Of a stretch of 64,000 nucleotides of DNA, positions 54,149 to 64,000 are shown piece after piece. The translations under genes and the position numbers were made by a program. The notes below the pieces were generated by a model. The model had not been told where the DNA came from, made no database searches, and worked only from the letters and a program-made list of their open reading frames with translations. Location: contig OZ026628.1 of assembly GCA_964020975.1 (NCBI GenBank), forward strand, positions 54,474,971 through 54,538,970, in the 5' to 3' direction. Positions within the stretch are counted from its first letter, which is position 1. Each line of letters begins with the position of its first letter. This stretch comes from Hermodice carunculata (Eukaryota; Annelida; Polychaeta; Eunicida; Amphinomidae).

Positions 54149-57100
54149 CTGGAAGTAAAACAATCGAATTTTATTTCAACTTTTACAATCGGATGTAATT
54201 TTTTATCATTTAGACTCTCTGTTTCAGGCTGTCCAAAACGGCTGAAAGTCTGGCCCATTCAAAGGTCTTAACAAAGTATACAGATAGTACTCCATTTGCT
54301 TTACTACCACTGGCCGGAAAGCGAATTGACTGTTTGTCAACAGAGTGGTATTAAAGGAAAAGTATGCTACACCACTTTCTGTTGTTGGTGGCGTCTCAAT
54401 GTTTGTGGTCGGTGACGTCCTAACCCGGGCGTCCTAAGATCTGCAGCTGTTGCTTTTAATCAGCACATGATACGACTACCCTCAGGTTGGTGAAATTAGA
54501 AAATGTGATTGGAAAAGTTCCTGTTTATGACATGAGGTTTCCCTCAGCTTCGTTTTATATATGAATTAGTCCTGCAAGATTTTAGCTGTAAATTCTTTTG
54601 ATATAAACAAACTGTAGAGAAGAAAACAGATCATATACACCATTTTGAGGTTTGCGATTCGAAAAGAGAGCTTGGCCCTACATATATATTCCTGTGGCGG
54701 AATGAGTGCGAAAAACACGTGACACAAGAACATAAATATTGGTAACACACACAGAGACAACTTAAGACAGACAGAGCTGCGATAATACATAACATTCATT
54801 AAGCTCGCTGAGTACTATGAGGCAAGTAATAGCAAGTTTGAGTTCAGTAACGTTACCATAAATTATACATCGATACTCCAAACAAGTGAAGTGAACACTG
54901 TTTCGAGCAGACCCCAACTGACATTGAGGCTTGGTAACAAATGACAGTGGCAATGACCATGAATCATGGCTATAACAGAATATAATTAACAACTGCTCAC
55001 TGCTGACCATATTTGTGTGGATTTTTATTTTTTTAAATCTCAGGGAGGGAACATCTGAAGTCATACAAAACTGTTTGCAAGGTAAAGCGCCATATCTCAG
55101 TGTGTAATTCTGAACGTGGAATACTGTAAAAGGGATAAGAAAAGAAATTGTACCATGTATCCTTTGTAGCAAAGCCACATGCGTATTTATTTGCATTCTT
55201 GATACCAATGTTAAGCAAATGGGAATGTAATTCGCAGGCATCTAATTGTGCATGTGTGTTCTGAATAGGGGAAAACCTCCTGCAGAAATCATATAAATTA
55301 GTTTTTTTATAGATTGTACCACTGGCTGTGATATTTTCGATTTGATTCTTAAGATTGAGCCAGAGTTAAGAATGTGGAGTTCCAGAGTCTAACTATTGAC
55401 GATCTGTAGTATAAATAGGTGCAAGCCATACAACTCAAGAGCTCAATTTTGACGACTATCTTCAAAATGTATATTGAGGTAAAGTTCATCTTCGGAACTC
55501 ATGAGGTCTTCAGTGAATGTATCTATCACGTGATTCCATTTGCGTGCGTTCATGAGGAGAAAAATTAGAAATTGAACTCAATTCCTAGTTGACATCTAGG
55601 TGGCGATATTTGATCATCAAGCACTCTCATGTAAAAGAGGCATTGGGCAAACAGAAAAAAATGTACACGGAAATCACATATCAACAAACAAAATAATATA
55701 AATTCTTACGAAACTAACGATTAAAGGGTAAAATACTTTTTCAAAACATTCAGAATGTGTCAAAGTCTCACAAAAATTGTGTGAAACGGAAGTTCTATTA
55801 TTTTTATAATTCTTTGCAGAAATTATCACCTTGTACCCAGTTATTTCGAGGCAGATGTGTTCATACACCCACAGTTTGATTTAGGTCTCAATACCCTTGA
55901 TCTAGAACCTGTTTTAGTAATTTTCATATACGGCGAACGTACAAGAATGGCGTCTATTAAAAAGTGGAACTTCATATAAAGGAACCACACTGATGTGCAA
56001 AGACGTTTTGCACGTGTACCTTTTGGTTTTGAGGTCTCAAATGAGCTCATGCTTAAACCCTCTGAGCTTGTAACAAACGACAGAAAGCTGGACAAAGAGC
56101 TAGTTTTCAACAGAATTGCTACAAATCCTTGCAAATGGATAAAATTTATGGGACAAAATGTATTTCCCCATCGTTGTTCAAGACTTAAGATAGCTCTGTG
56201 ACCTTAATTCTCATCCGCCGGGGTCATATGCAAATTCAGAATTCTTGTACGAGTAGATCGTCCATCAAACGCAAACAGACCCAGACGGAAGCAACCAGGC
56301 CATGACCTGAAGTATCTTAAACGTATTTTCTTTCACCCATCGGACTTCTTTGCGATTAACCGTACATAGAACGAGATCGTCCTTTCCAAGCAAAATGGTG
56401 GAAACGCAGAAAATGGTCTAAAGGACAGACACTATCGCCACATCTGTCGGTCATGACAGTAGGAGGACAAATGACCCTGTCCGATATGAGTCATGCCCAT
56501 TTCAGGACCACTGGTATGAGGAGAATATATAAAGAACAAAAAAGATATAAAGAAAACAAGAGTTTTCTGAAAAAAATGTTATTAACATGACTTTGTGAAT
56601 AATTTGGATGATGAAATGCCCTAAACCCGGGGCCGTCAAATTCCAAAACAACACTTAGTATAAAGAAAATCGCTTACTCAAACAAATGGTGCACATCCAT
56701 ACAAATGGAATAAATTTTTGGTTAATGTTTATGCAGATATAGGCCAGTTTTGGCCAACACTACGCGATACACATTTTCACCGAAGATAAAGAGGTCAGGT
56801 GGAAACCAAAATTAGATATCTACCGTTGTACTTTTGCAGATTTCATAAAGACATGGAAACATGCATTTTTGAAGCAGCCATTTATCTTTGAGCTTGAGGT
56901 CACAAAAACAGAACTTAAATCAGAAAAAAAGGGTTTTTTTTTGTGGATCAATTTTATATGAAAAAAAAAAAACTCGGTGGAAAGTCATGATATCACTTTT
57001 GTCATGTGGAAAAGAAATCTATTAAAGATGACATTTTGGCTTTGGAAATTGGATCTTTGGCCTATTGGCAAATCAAAATTCAGCCACTCGATGGACTATC

Positions 57101-58584
57101 ATGATGTCATTGTTAACTCTCTGCACTGTACAAAAGACGGATTGGGAGTTTACGCTACAGGCAACTCTTGGCACAAAAAGATAAATTAAGATAATTATTT
57201 GCTTTTGGTGTTGCGAATACAATACACTTAACGCCGACTCGACAGGTAAAATGACTGATTTTATATGTACAGCATGGGCAGTGTGTCACTTGAATAGACT
57301 GGTTCTGTCCATTAACTCTTTCCGTGCCACATTTTGGACCGAGTCAACAGCTTTACTGGGTGCAATGATCACAATGCGTGTCGAGGAAAGCTAGTGACCT
57401 GGAATTTTATACCCTATGTAACCACAGGCATGCTTTGATGAAGGGTTTTTCTACAAGGAAAATTTATCTAGCACCCTTATTAAAAGTCATATCATTTCCT
57501 TTTAAGTGGCTAGCTTGTCTTAAGCGGCGGTCGGCGCCGGAAGAAGTAAAGCATTTGAAAGCCAAAAAAACCCGAAGTTATACTTTCGTGACCACTGGGA
57601 AGCCCTGTAAGCCCAGGAAACCCAGGTTCTGTCTTATATCCTGGCATCAATTCTTCGAAAGCCCGTTTGTTGACCTTGTTGTGTTTGCGTACAATTTACT
57701 CCAATGATTCGTGGCCTGCTGGGAAGCTGCAATTAATTTCTGAAAGAGACAAACTGTGATAAGTCAAAACAGTCAATTAGGCTTCAGTTTTCCCCTTAAA
57801 GCAACTGCACGCTACTGAATATCATATGGTTGTTATTTGTACATTTTCCATGAACATTCTAATTGAGTATGTGGAATGAAGTATATGGATGATATCCATG
57901 CGAACATTATACAATGGATCAACATGGGGGATTCTGTTGAGTGAGTTAATTTAAGGAGAAAATCTGTAATAACTAACCTCAATTTATTTACAGTAACGCT
58001 ACACAAATATCCGTTAATAAGATAATAACTGATAACGCAGAAATATAACATGTATCCTTTACCATCTGAACTCAAATGAGATATAAGTAATTTACATATC
58101 GCATTTTGACTCCATCAGGGAGCCAAACCACATTAAGCAAGATAACATTTAATGCTCTTACATAATATTTATGCAAAGTGTCAACTCTGTTGCCATATGT
58201 GTCACCTCTGGTACCAAAGTGCCCACTTCAGCCCATGTACACATGAAAAACTGACATGCATTTCTTCAAAATATGAATTGCCTGTTAGGGATCTCTAAAA
58301 TCTATAACCGATGTGTCAGTTTACAATAAATTTAACATATAAAACAAATTATGTAATTATTCTAAACCCTGTTATCAAAGGCCATCATCCCTGCAGCTAT
58401 TTAGAGGATAACAGGAGTGATAATTTTGTCAAAGAGTGAATGTAGGTGACATTTTCACTTTTCATTCTTGCCAATATAATTTATATCTATTAGTTGGTAA
58501 GACGTAGATTGTGACAAGAATATATTTTTACAAGATTTTGGTGTTCAGGTTACTATACAGATAGCACTGACAACAAGAAAAATG
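54149..58584. other. No recognised gene
   Basis: Open frames up to 159 codons (54762-55241, minus) are present but show no domain, repeat partner or paired splice sites. The missing first exon of the aldo-keto-reductase-like gene and its promoter may lie here. Confidence 0.4.
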
Positions 58585-58794
58585 TTAGAAGCAGGATTTG
58601 CCAACTAGGATTGTGCTAAACTGTTCACTTTTTTGCATGCTTGGAATGAGTCCCATGTCTATTAGCTGTGCCGCCACCACCAGTGATTTATCATTGATCA
58701 CAACGGATCCATCATTATTTACAGAACAATTCAAGTTTAGTAAAAGGGATGACAAAGACAAAACTTCTTCCTCAACACTCTTGCAACGGGTCAT
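58585..58794 (-). CDS. Unrecognised possible terminal exon
   Basis: 69 codons with helix-like composition: SVEEEVLSLSSLLLNLN, NDGSVVINDKSLVVAAQLID, ending KSCF and TAA. A coding-like stretch in a neighbouring frame just upstream (MKMDFLDDPLQEC) could extend it if a base is miscalled. No domain recognised. Confidence 0.25.
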   Translation of the reverse strand: MTRCKSVEEEVLSLSSLLLNLNCSVNNDGSVVINDKSLVVAAQLIDMGLIPSMQKSEQFSTILVGKSCF

Positions 58795-59726
58795 CCAAAA
58801 AGTCCATTTTCATGCACACGGCGTCAATTAAACGGTATTATGATAATAAAGATAAGCAACCTTATGCAAATGAAAGACAAACTAGTCTCACATTAAACAC
58901 AAAAGAAAATATACAGTAAAATACACATTTTAAGCGGGCATAAAATTAGCCGGCGCGGTAGTGTGCTGTTTGAAACCGGCCCACCTCACAAATACGTATT
59001 TTCTCAGAAGGTGAAACTACACTTAAGGTGACTATAACGCAGCCCATAAAAGGATACAAAGACCATATATTTTCAAAAGATGAAAATGATGATATATGAC
59101 ATTGTAGTATGGAAATATTGGTATTAAAATCAGATGTAAGAACACACACCATGTGACCAGTCTGTAACCAGCGGTCAGTCCCCATTAATTGCCTCGTTTT
59201 GATCATGAGCAGACGCTGTGAGAGGGCGCACATTCTGTGACTGTTGCACCAATTGCAGTCATCCAAGCATGGTGATGAGATGAGTTCGCGGACATTTTGA
59301 CAAAGTTTGTAAGTTTTAAAGTAACATCATCAGACAAAACCTGTATCATAAACTGACTAAAACACCAGTAAGCTTGACAGAGAGGCATGTCAAGCTCCGC
59401 GGTGTTTTAATCCTTTGTTATAGTCTTGTTATTAATGTATGAGAGGGCCTTAAAAAGGCTGGTGAGCCTCTCGGCCTATTGATTTTTGCTAATCAAAAAT
59501 GTTTTAACCAAAGCAAATCTAAAAAAGTAGTGGGATACGCCTAGATCCCTCGCATCACCAGAGGGGCTGATCACTGTCCAGAGGGATCACGCCACGCCAC
59601 CTGACGTGGCAAATTGGCCAGTGAATATCAGACTGTCATCTTTATCGGTGGTTTCCTCTAGGGATTCGAGTCATACAGACATCTTCCAGTCATTGCAGAA
59701 AGGTAAGTGGCACTAACAAGGAAGGA

Positions 59727-59787
59727 GGTACATACCTTTCACCTGCATCTCTCTCCATGCTTGGCATCCCTTCAAGTACACTAGATC
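59727..59787 (-). CDS. Unrecognised possible small exon
   Basis: Bounded on the minus strand by an acceptor-like ATATGCCAG and a donor-like CAG|GTGAAAGG. The open frame reads RYDSDLVYLKGCQAWREMQ. It could belong to the same gene as 58585-58794. Coordinates are approximate and the call rests on splice-like words only. Confidence 0.2.
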
Positions 59788-59939
59788 ACTGTCATACCTT
59801 TCTGGCATATGTACACGTTGCATACAATATAAAAAGCTTAGGAAGATGGCGATACCAATGTTGGGCTCTCCACGTGGGTATGCTTGTACCTGCAAAATAT
59901 GTCGTTTTGTTAATGATTAAATGTTACTATACACTGGTT

Positions 59940-60016
59940 TCCTTTGGGGGGGTGGTTTTTTGGGGGGGTTTTGGTTTTTTGTTTTTTTTGGTTTTTGTTC
60001 AGACACAAACACACAT

Positions 60017-60081
<65 letters not shown>

Positions 60082-60184
60082 AGTGTGTCTGTGTCTGTGT
60101 GTGTGAGTGTGTGTGTTTATCTGTGTGAGTGTGTCTGTGTGTCTGTGCGTGTCTGTGCGTGTCTGTGCGTGTCTGTGTGTGTTA
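59940..60184. repeat. G/T tract and CA/TA/GT compound microsatellite
   Basis: Runs of G and T (59945-60000), then CA, TA and GT arrays with CTGTGT variants to about 60184. The open frames across it are artefacts. Confidence 0.93.
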
Positions 60185-60439
60185 TATTGTCATCATACTC
60201 ATGTATTATGCATTGTAATTGTGTCTTCCAGGGCCCCTGAACAGAGCCGGCAGCCCTGACTATTACTATGAAACAATGGTGCCGACGCTTTGTCAAACGT
60301 TTGGTGTGCCCTGCTTTCCTCAATGGCTGATCTCTTGACCGCGGATTTGAAAATTTGTTTATTTTCGAATTCGTCCAAAAACCTTTGGCGAGATCATTTT
60401 AAATGAACTAATATACACATAGATTGGAAGGACCCCACT

Positions 60440-61490
60440 CTCACCAAAAATTATGACTTTTGGTCTGCAAGAATTGGTTTTGAATAGTAAAATCCGACTC
60501 AGAGTTTTTACTTTGTCATGCTGTAGATGTAATTTGGAAATGTCTCAAGATAACCGATGTATTTGGCTCAACTCAATACACGATATTTTGGCTTCATTAG
60601 ATTTCCAGGGACTTTGGAATAATTACGAATCTTTCGATGAATTTCCCTCTAAAATAGTTTAAACACGCAAGAGGGATTTATATAGGGCTTTGCCCTGTTT
60701 CCCAATTGTATCCTTACGGAAATAAAACTATGTTCAAACCAAACACGCATTACAAGAAAATTTGAAAGTCAATTGGAAAATGAAATTTCGCGACAAGACA
60801 ATGAATCAAAATTGAGAACCTATGTATCATTTAAATGAAATTGTGAGTTTGAACAATATCTAGAGGTAGTGAGAAATTTTGGCATTCAAAAAAACACAAC
60901 GCGTTTACGCTTTAGTGAGCACAATCTTCAAATAGAAATTGGTAGACATAAGCGCCCGAACAAAGTTCCTGTAAACGAGAGTCTATGTGAAACATGTCGG
61001 CAGATCGAAGACGCATATCATTTTGTCATGATTTGTACCAAATTTGAAACTCCCGGAAAAAAACTACTAGACGCATCAAAGGAAATATTTGCTGATTTTG
61101 ATTCATATAGTGCTCAAGATATATTTGATTTATTATAAACTTAAAAGATCCAGAATTAATTAAAGTCTTTGAAACTTTCATTGCGGATTGCATTGTAATC
61201 TGTCGCCCCCAGTAGCGTGCACCTACATGGCAAGAGTTTTAGAGTGTAGACAATACATAATGTGCACATGTACATATTCATTTTCAATTTGTGATCTCTT
61301 CAATTTATCCATGTACATGGCCTGTTTTGTTCAAGTGCATAGTCTTTTTCCTTTTCCTTTATATTGTATCGTTTTGTGCGTTTTGTACACATATATTGTG
61401 CTTCTCCGTGTCTGGAGAATCCCTCAATTAGTCATCATATTATGTACTATTGGGCACTCCAGTTTAAATAAATTCGTTTAAACTAAACTA
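60440..61490 (+). mobile_element. LINE I, C-terminal fragment, with a 71-bp insertion
   Basis: Protein-like pieces: CIWLNSIHDILASLDFQGLW (60541-60660), then after the insertion ITRKFESQLENEISRQ, KLRTYVSFK, TTRLRFSEHNLQIEIGRH and LCETCRQIEDAYHFVMIC, stopping at 61138. This is the C-terminal domain of the same general type as LINE G. The RT is absent. The 3' untranslated region runs to a TTTAAATAAATTCG tail near 61470-61490. An in-frame TAA lies at the insertion site and another stop follows VSFK. Confidence 0.75.
60661..60749 (+). mobile_element. 71-bp CR1-like 3'-end insertion with 9-bp target duplication
   Basis: AAACACGCA at 60661-60669 is repeated at 60741-60749. The 71 bp between (60670-60740) ends CGGAAATAAAACTATGTTCAAACC, closely like the AATAAAATATGTTTAAA ends of LINEs B and H, and begins like the GAGGAGTTTATATAAGC part of the LINE H 3' region. 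It is therefore an extremely 5'-truncated retrotransposed copy. Confidence 0.8.
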
Positions 61491-61726
61491 AAACATTATA
61501 GACTCTCATACACAACACTTGATACGCTACATTTTCGCATGTTCATTCCTTCTGTTTGAAATCCCGCCCTATTTTCCTTGCTTTTGTTGTATTGCAAGTG
61601 CTTTGTCTGTGCATTTATGTTATGGCTTGTATTTGACCGATTGCTTACTAATGTATTGAAGCGCAGTCAATGAATGTTCATTTCATAGTAAATAAGTAAC
61701 CAAATGAGTAACTAACTAACTACATA

Positions 61727-61804
61727 GCTCAATAAATAAATAAATGAATAAATAAATGAATGAATGAATGAATGAATAAATGAATGAATGAATAAATAAA
61801 TAAG

Positions 61805-61863
<59 letters not shown>

Positions 61864-61865
61864 AT
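61727..61865. repeat. AAAT/AATG microsatellite
   Basis: AAATAAAT and GAATGAAT tracts. The poly-Ile/Leu/Tyr frame across it is an artefact. Confidence 0.95.
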
Positions 61866-63815
61866 CTTATTTAAGGTTATATTTATGGTGCGCAGGCATG
61901 GCAATAGACTTTGTATCTTTTTTTCTTTGATGTATCTTTTTTTCTTTGATCTTTTCAATACCTTGGGATTGTAGTGACAGACACTAATTTCAAATCAGTA
62001 AGGCAAACCAAACTCTCAAAATGTATTAGGAGAATTACGTGACAAACTTTGGAGTGAATAGAAATGGGACAAGTGTCAGGCAAAAAGAAAGAAAAGAAAA
62101 GAAGAAGATCCTGACCAAACCGGCACACAAACCAGGAAAGGCAAGGGAGCACGACAAGAGTAGATGGCTTTTACTGTAATTACTTGTCCGGTACATTTAG
62201 GGTCATTATTTTCAGATTTCCTAACGCAATGTACGTGTGAAGCATGCACACAAACATTCGTTTCTTCAGGTTGTCAACATCTGGATGTCAACTTTCAAAG
62301 AAATGAAAGACATTATCCTTTTATATGTTATGTGAGCAATTTGTCACTCGCACATGATGAGAGAATTTAACTTTTATAAAAGCGTTTGGTCATGCCTACT
62401 GATTGGGATACGTCCCCCACCCCACCACGTGTCACAGATTAAACCGTTCTAGAACTTTCGTTCAATGAATATTTGCTCTTGGCATGTCATTTTAACGAGG
62501 TTCTCCACAATTTAGCTGGGACATAAAGTCCTTAAGAAGACTGAAGTGGAACAAACTCTTTCCACGCTGTGTTTTTCAATACAACGATTAAGTATGGTTA
62601 TATAATACATGTGTATGCCGCCACTGGATGCGGAATTATCTTGGAAACAAAAAGGTAGGTACCGTTCAAAACTACACATTTCAATGTGTTAGAGAAAATA
62701 TATCAAGATGTTCTAGTTTGCCAAGCGTAATCACATATTGATACCAAATTGTCGGACCATTGCGTGTGGTTTTAAATGTAACGTTGACATTCGATGAGTT
62801 TGCGTTCTCTTGTGCTTGCTGATTCGGTTTGTCTGGATCCGTACATTTTCAGTTGCGTCTCACACGGACTCAAGTTTGGGAACACATAGTTATATATCTC
62901 ATGTACTGATTGATGCCCACCATCCAAAAAAATTAAAAAACATCGGCTACTGCCGTCAGTTGTATGATCTTCTGCGAGGTCACTGCCAATCTGTATCCGC
63001 TGCAAATGTCTTTGGACAGTGCACTAAGCATAATAACATTTAATAACCGTCAACACTGTCTGCAAAGCACAATACACATATTACTTTTGCTTCCGAAGCC
63101 CCCCCCCCCCCCGCCCGTGGCCACGCATTCTTGAAATTATTCATTTTACCCATGCCAGTTATAGCTTCGCTTGATTTCTGGTTGTCACCAAACTATGATA
63201 TCAGCGCCAAACGGTCCTCTTATGGGTCAATGACTTTTACCCATATTTCTGTGACGTCATGATCTACATTTTTTAAAGTTCGTGTTCTACATACCTTTCT
63301 ATGTTTTCCATAAAAGTGCACCAAGATTATTCTGTTTGATTGGGACTTTCTCCCGACAGTTTGGCTGTTCCTCACATAACTAACGTATGGCCAAGAAGCC
63401 ATTCCATTGTATGGATTGGACCATTTGAAGCAGCTATCTCCTTGCGGAAGCTCCCCTGATTTGCACGTGACCCTTACAGATCATTTTGCTGTCTTAATAT
63501 TTAACAGACATGTTTTAAAATGCATTTATGCCGCGAAAATTATTTTTGAGCATGGTTTTGCACCAGTTTGCTTTTACCTGGTAGGTTATCTTTGCAGTCC
63601 TTTTTTTTCTCGTTTTCATTTGACCTCTTTCGACTCAAAGTCAAGGTCATTGGCTATCAAATATGGTGACTCTAAAGTCCAGCAGAAAATATGGTTAGTC
63701 CTAATGTGTCTCAGTATGATAAGAACAATCTGTCGCAAAGGTGTCTTGTGATAGCTGTGCCATCAGTAACCTCTAGTTGATAGTTATGACCATCCGTGGC
63801 CTGATGACGATTGAC
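61866..63815. other. No recognised gene
   Basis: No domain or repeat partner found. A C-run lies at about 63100-63113. The 114-codon frame at 63407-63751 shows no recognisable family. Confidence 0.45.
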
Positions 63816-63817
63816 TT

Positions 63818-63832
63818 GTACTGAATGGACGG

Positions 63833-63863
<31 letters not shown>

Positions 63864-63871
63864 AACGGATG

Positions 63872-63910
<39 letters not shown>

Positions 63911-64000
63911 GGATAGATCGATAGATAGACAGTCAGACAGACAGATAGATACATAGATAGATAGATAGATAGACAGACAGACCCAGACAGACAGATAGAT
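63818..64000. repeat. GGAT/GATA/CAGA microsatellite, running off the window
   Basis: GGATGGAT, then ATAGATAG, then CAGACAGA units to the window end. Confidence 0.95.

Noticed and set aside
54762-55241. 159-codon minus-strand frame as a gene
   Set aside because: It shows no domain, no repeat partner and no matched splice sites; the length is possible by chance in this composition.
63407-63751. 114-codon plus-strand frame
   Set aside because: No recognisable family, no splice context and no conservation evidence available.

Overview
This window is animal nuclear DNA, most likely from a marine invertebrate (a deuterostome such as an acorn worm or amphioxus, or a lophotrochozoan such as a mollusc). 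The reasons are spliced genes with GT-AG introns, abundant CR1/L2-type non-LTR retrotransposons including one with a 2A-like peptide, a DIRS-type fossil, a tRNA-headed SINE, a tyrosine-recombinase-domain (DUF3504, KIAA1958/Crypton-type) gene, and many microsatellites. The sequence alone does not fix the species. Nothing bacterial or organellar is visible.

Two host genes can be assembled from splice sites whose phases match. (1) On the minus strand a tyrosine-recombinase gene runs from an ATG at 25744 to about 7431 in three exons. Its last intron is about 16 kb and separates the first catalytic Arg and Lys (exon 2) from the HxxR, His and Tyr (exon 3). (2) On the minus strand an aldo-keto-reductase-fold gene has two exons (54148-54067 and 52189-51355). 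All four classical catalytic residues are replaced, so it looks like a pseudoenzyme. A few weaker small exons or ORFs are listed with low confidence.

Most of the rest is mobile DNA. 640-6250: a LINE 3' tail, two unclassified repeat families and a LINE with a 5' inversion. 7764-23733 (the recombinase intron): LINE F (minus), LINE A (plus), and LINE C (plus) split by the nearly complete LINE B (minus, 12869-19926, 8-bp target duplication). 27.6-31.5 kb: LINE H, interrupted by a tRNA-derived SINE. 32.4-35.05 kb: LINE D, same family as A, with an ATT tail. 35.9-36.7 kb: a duplicated unit with CCT arrays. 40.5-46.35 kb: a broken DIRS-type fossil with inverted terminal repeats, carrying LINE E. 47.3-49.9 kb: a long-armed inverted-repeat element with internal tandem repeats. 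60.4-61.5 kb: LINE I, carrying a 71-bp retroinsertion. Long stretches (36.7-40.5, 50-51.3, 54.2-58.5 and 61.9-63.8 kb) show no recognisable gene.

The mobile elements do not form a pathway. Their value is as a layered record: B is younger than C, and both lie in an intron of a gene that may itself descend from a transposon. Several frame breaks fall in A-runs, so some apparent damage may be consensus error rather than decay.
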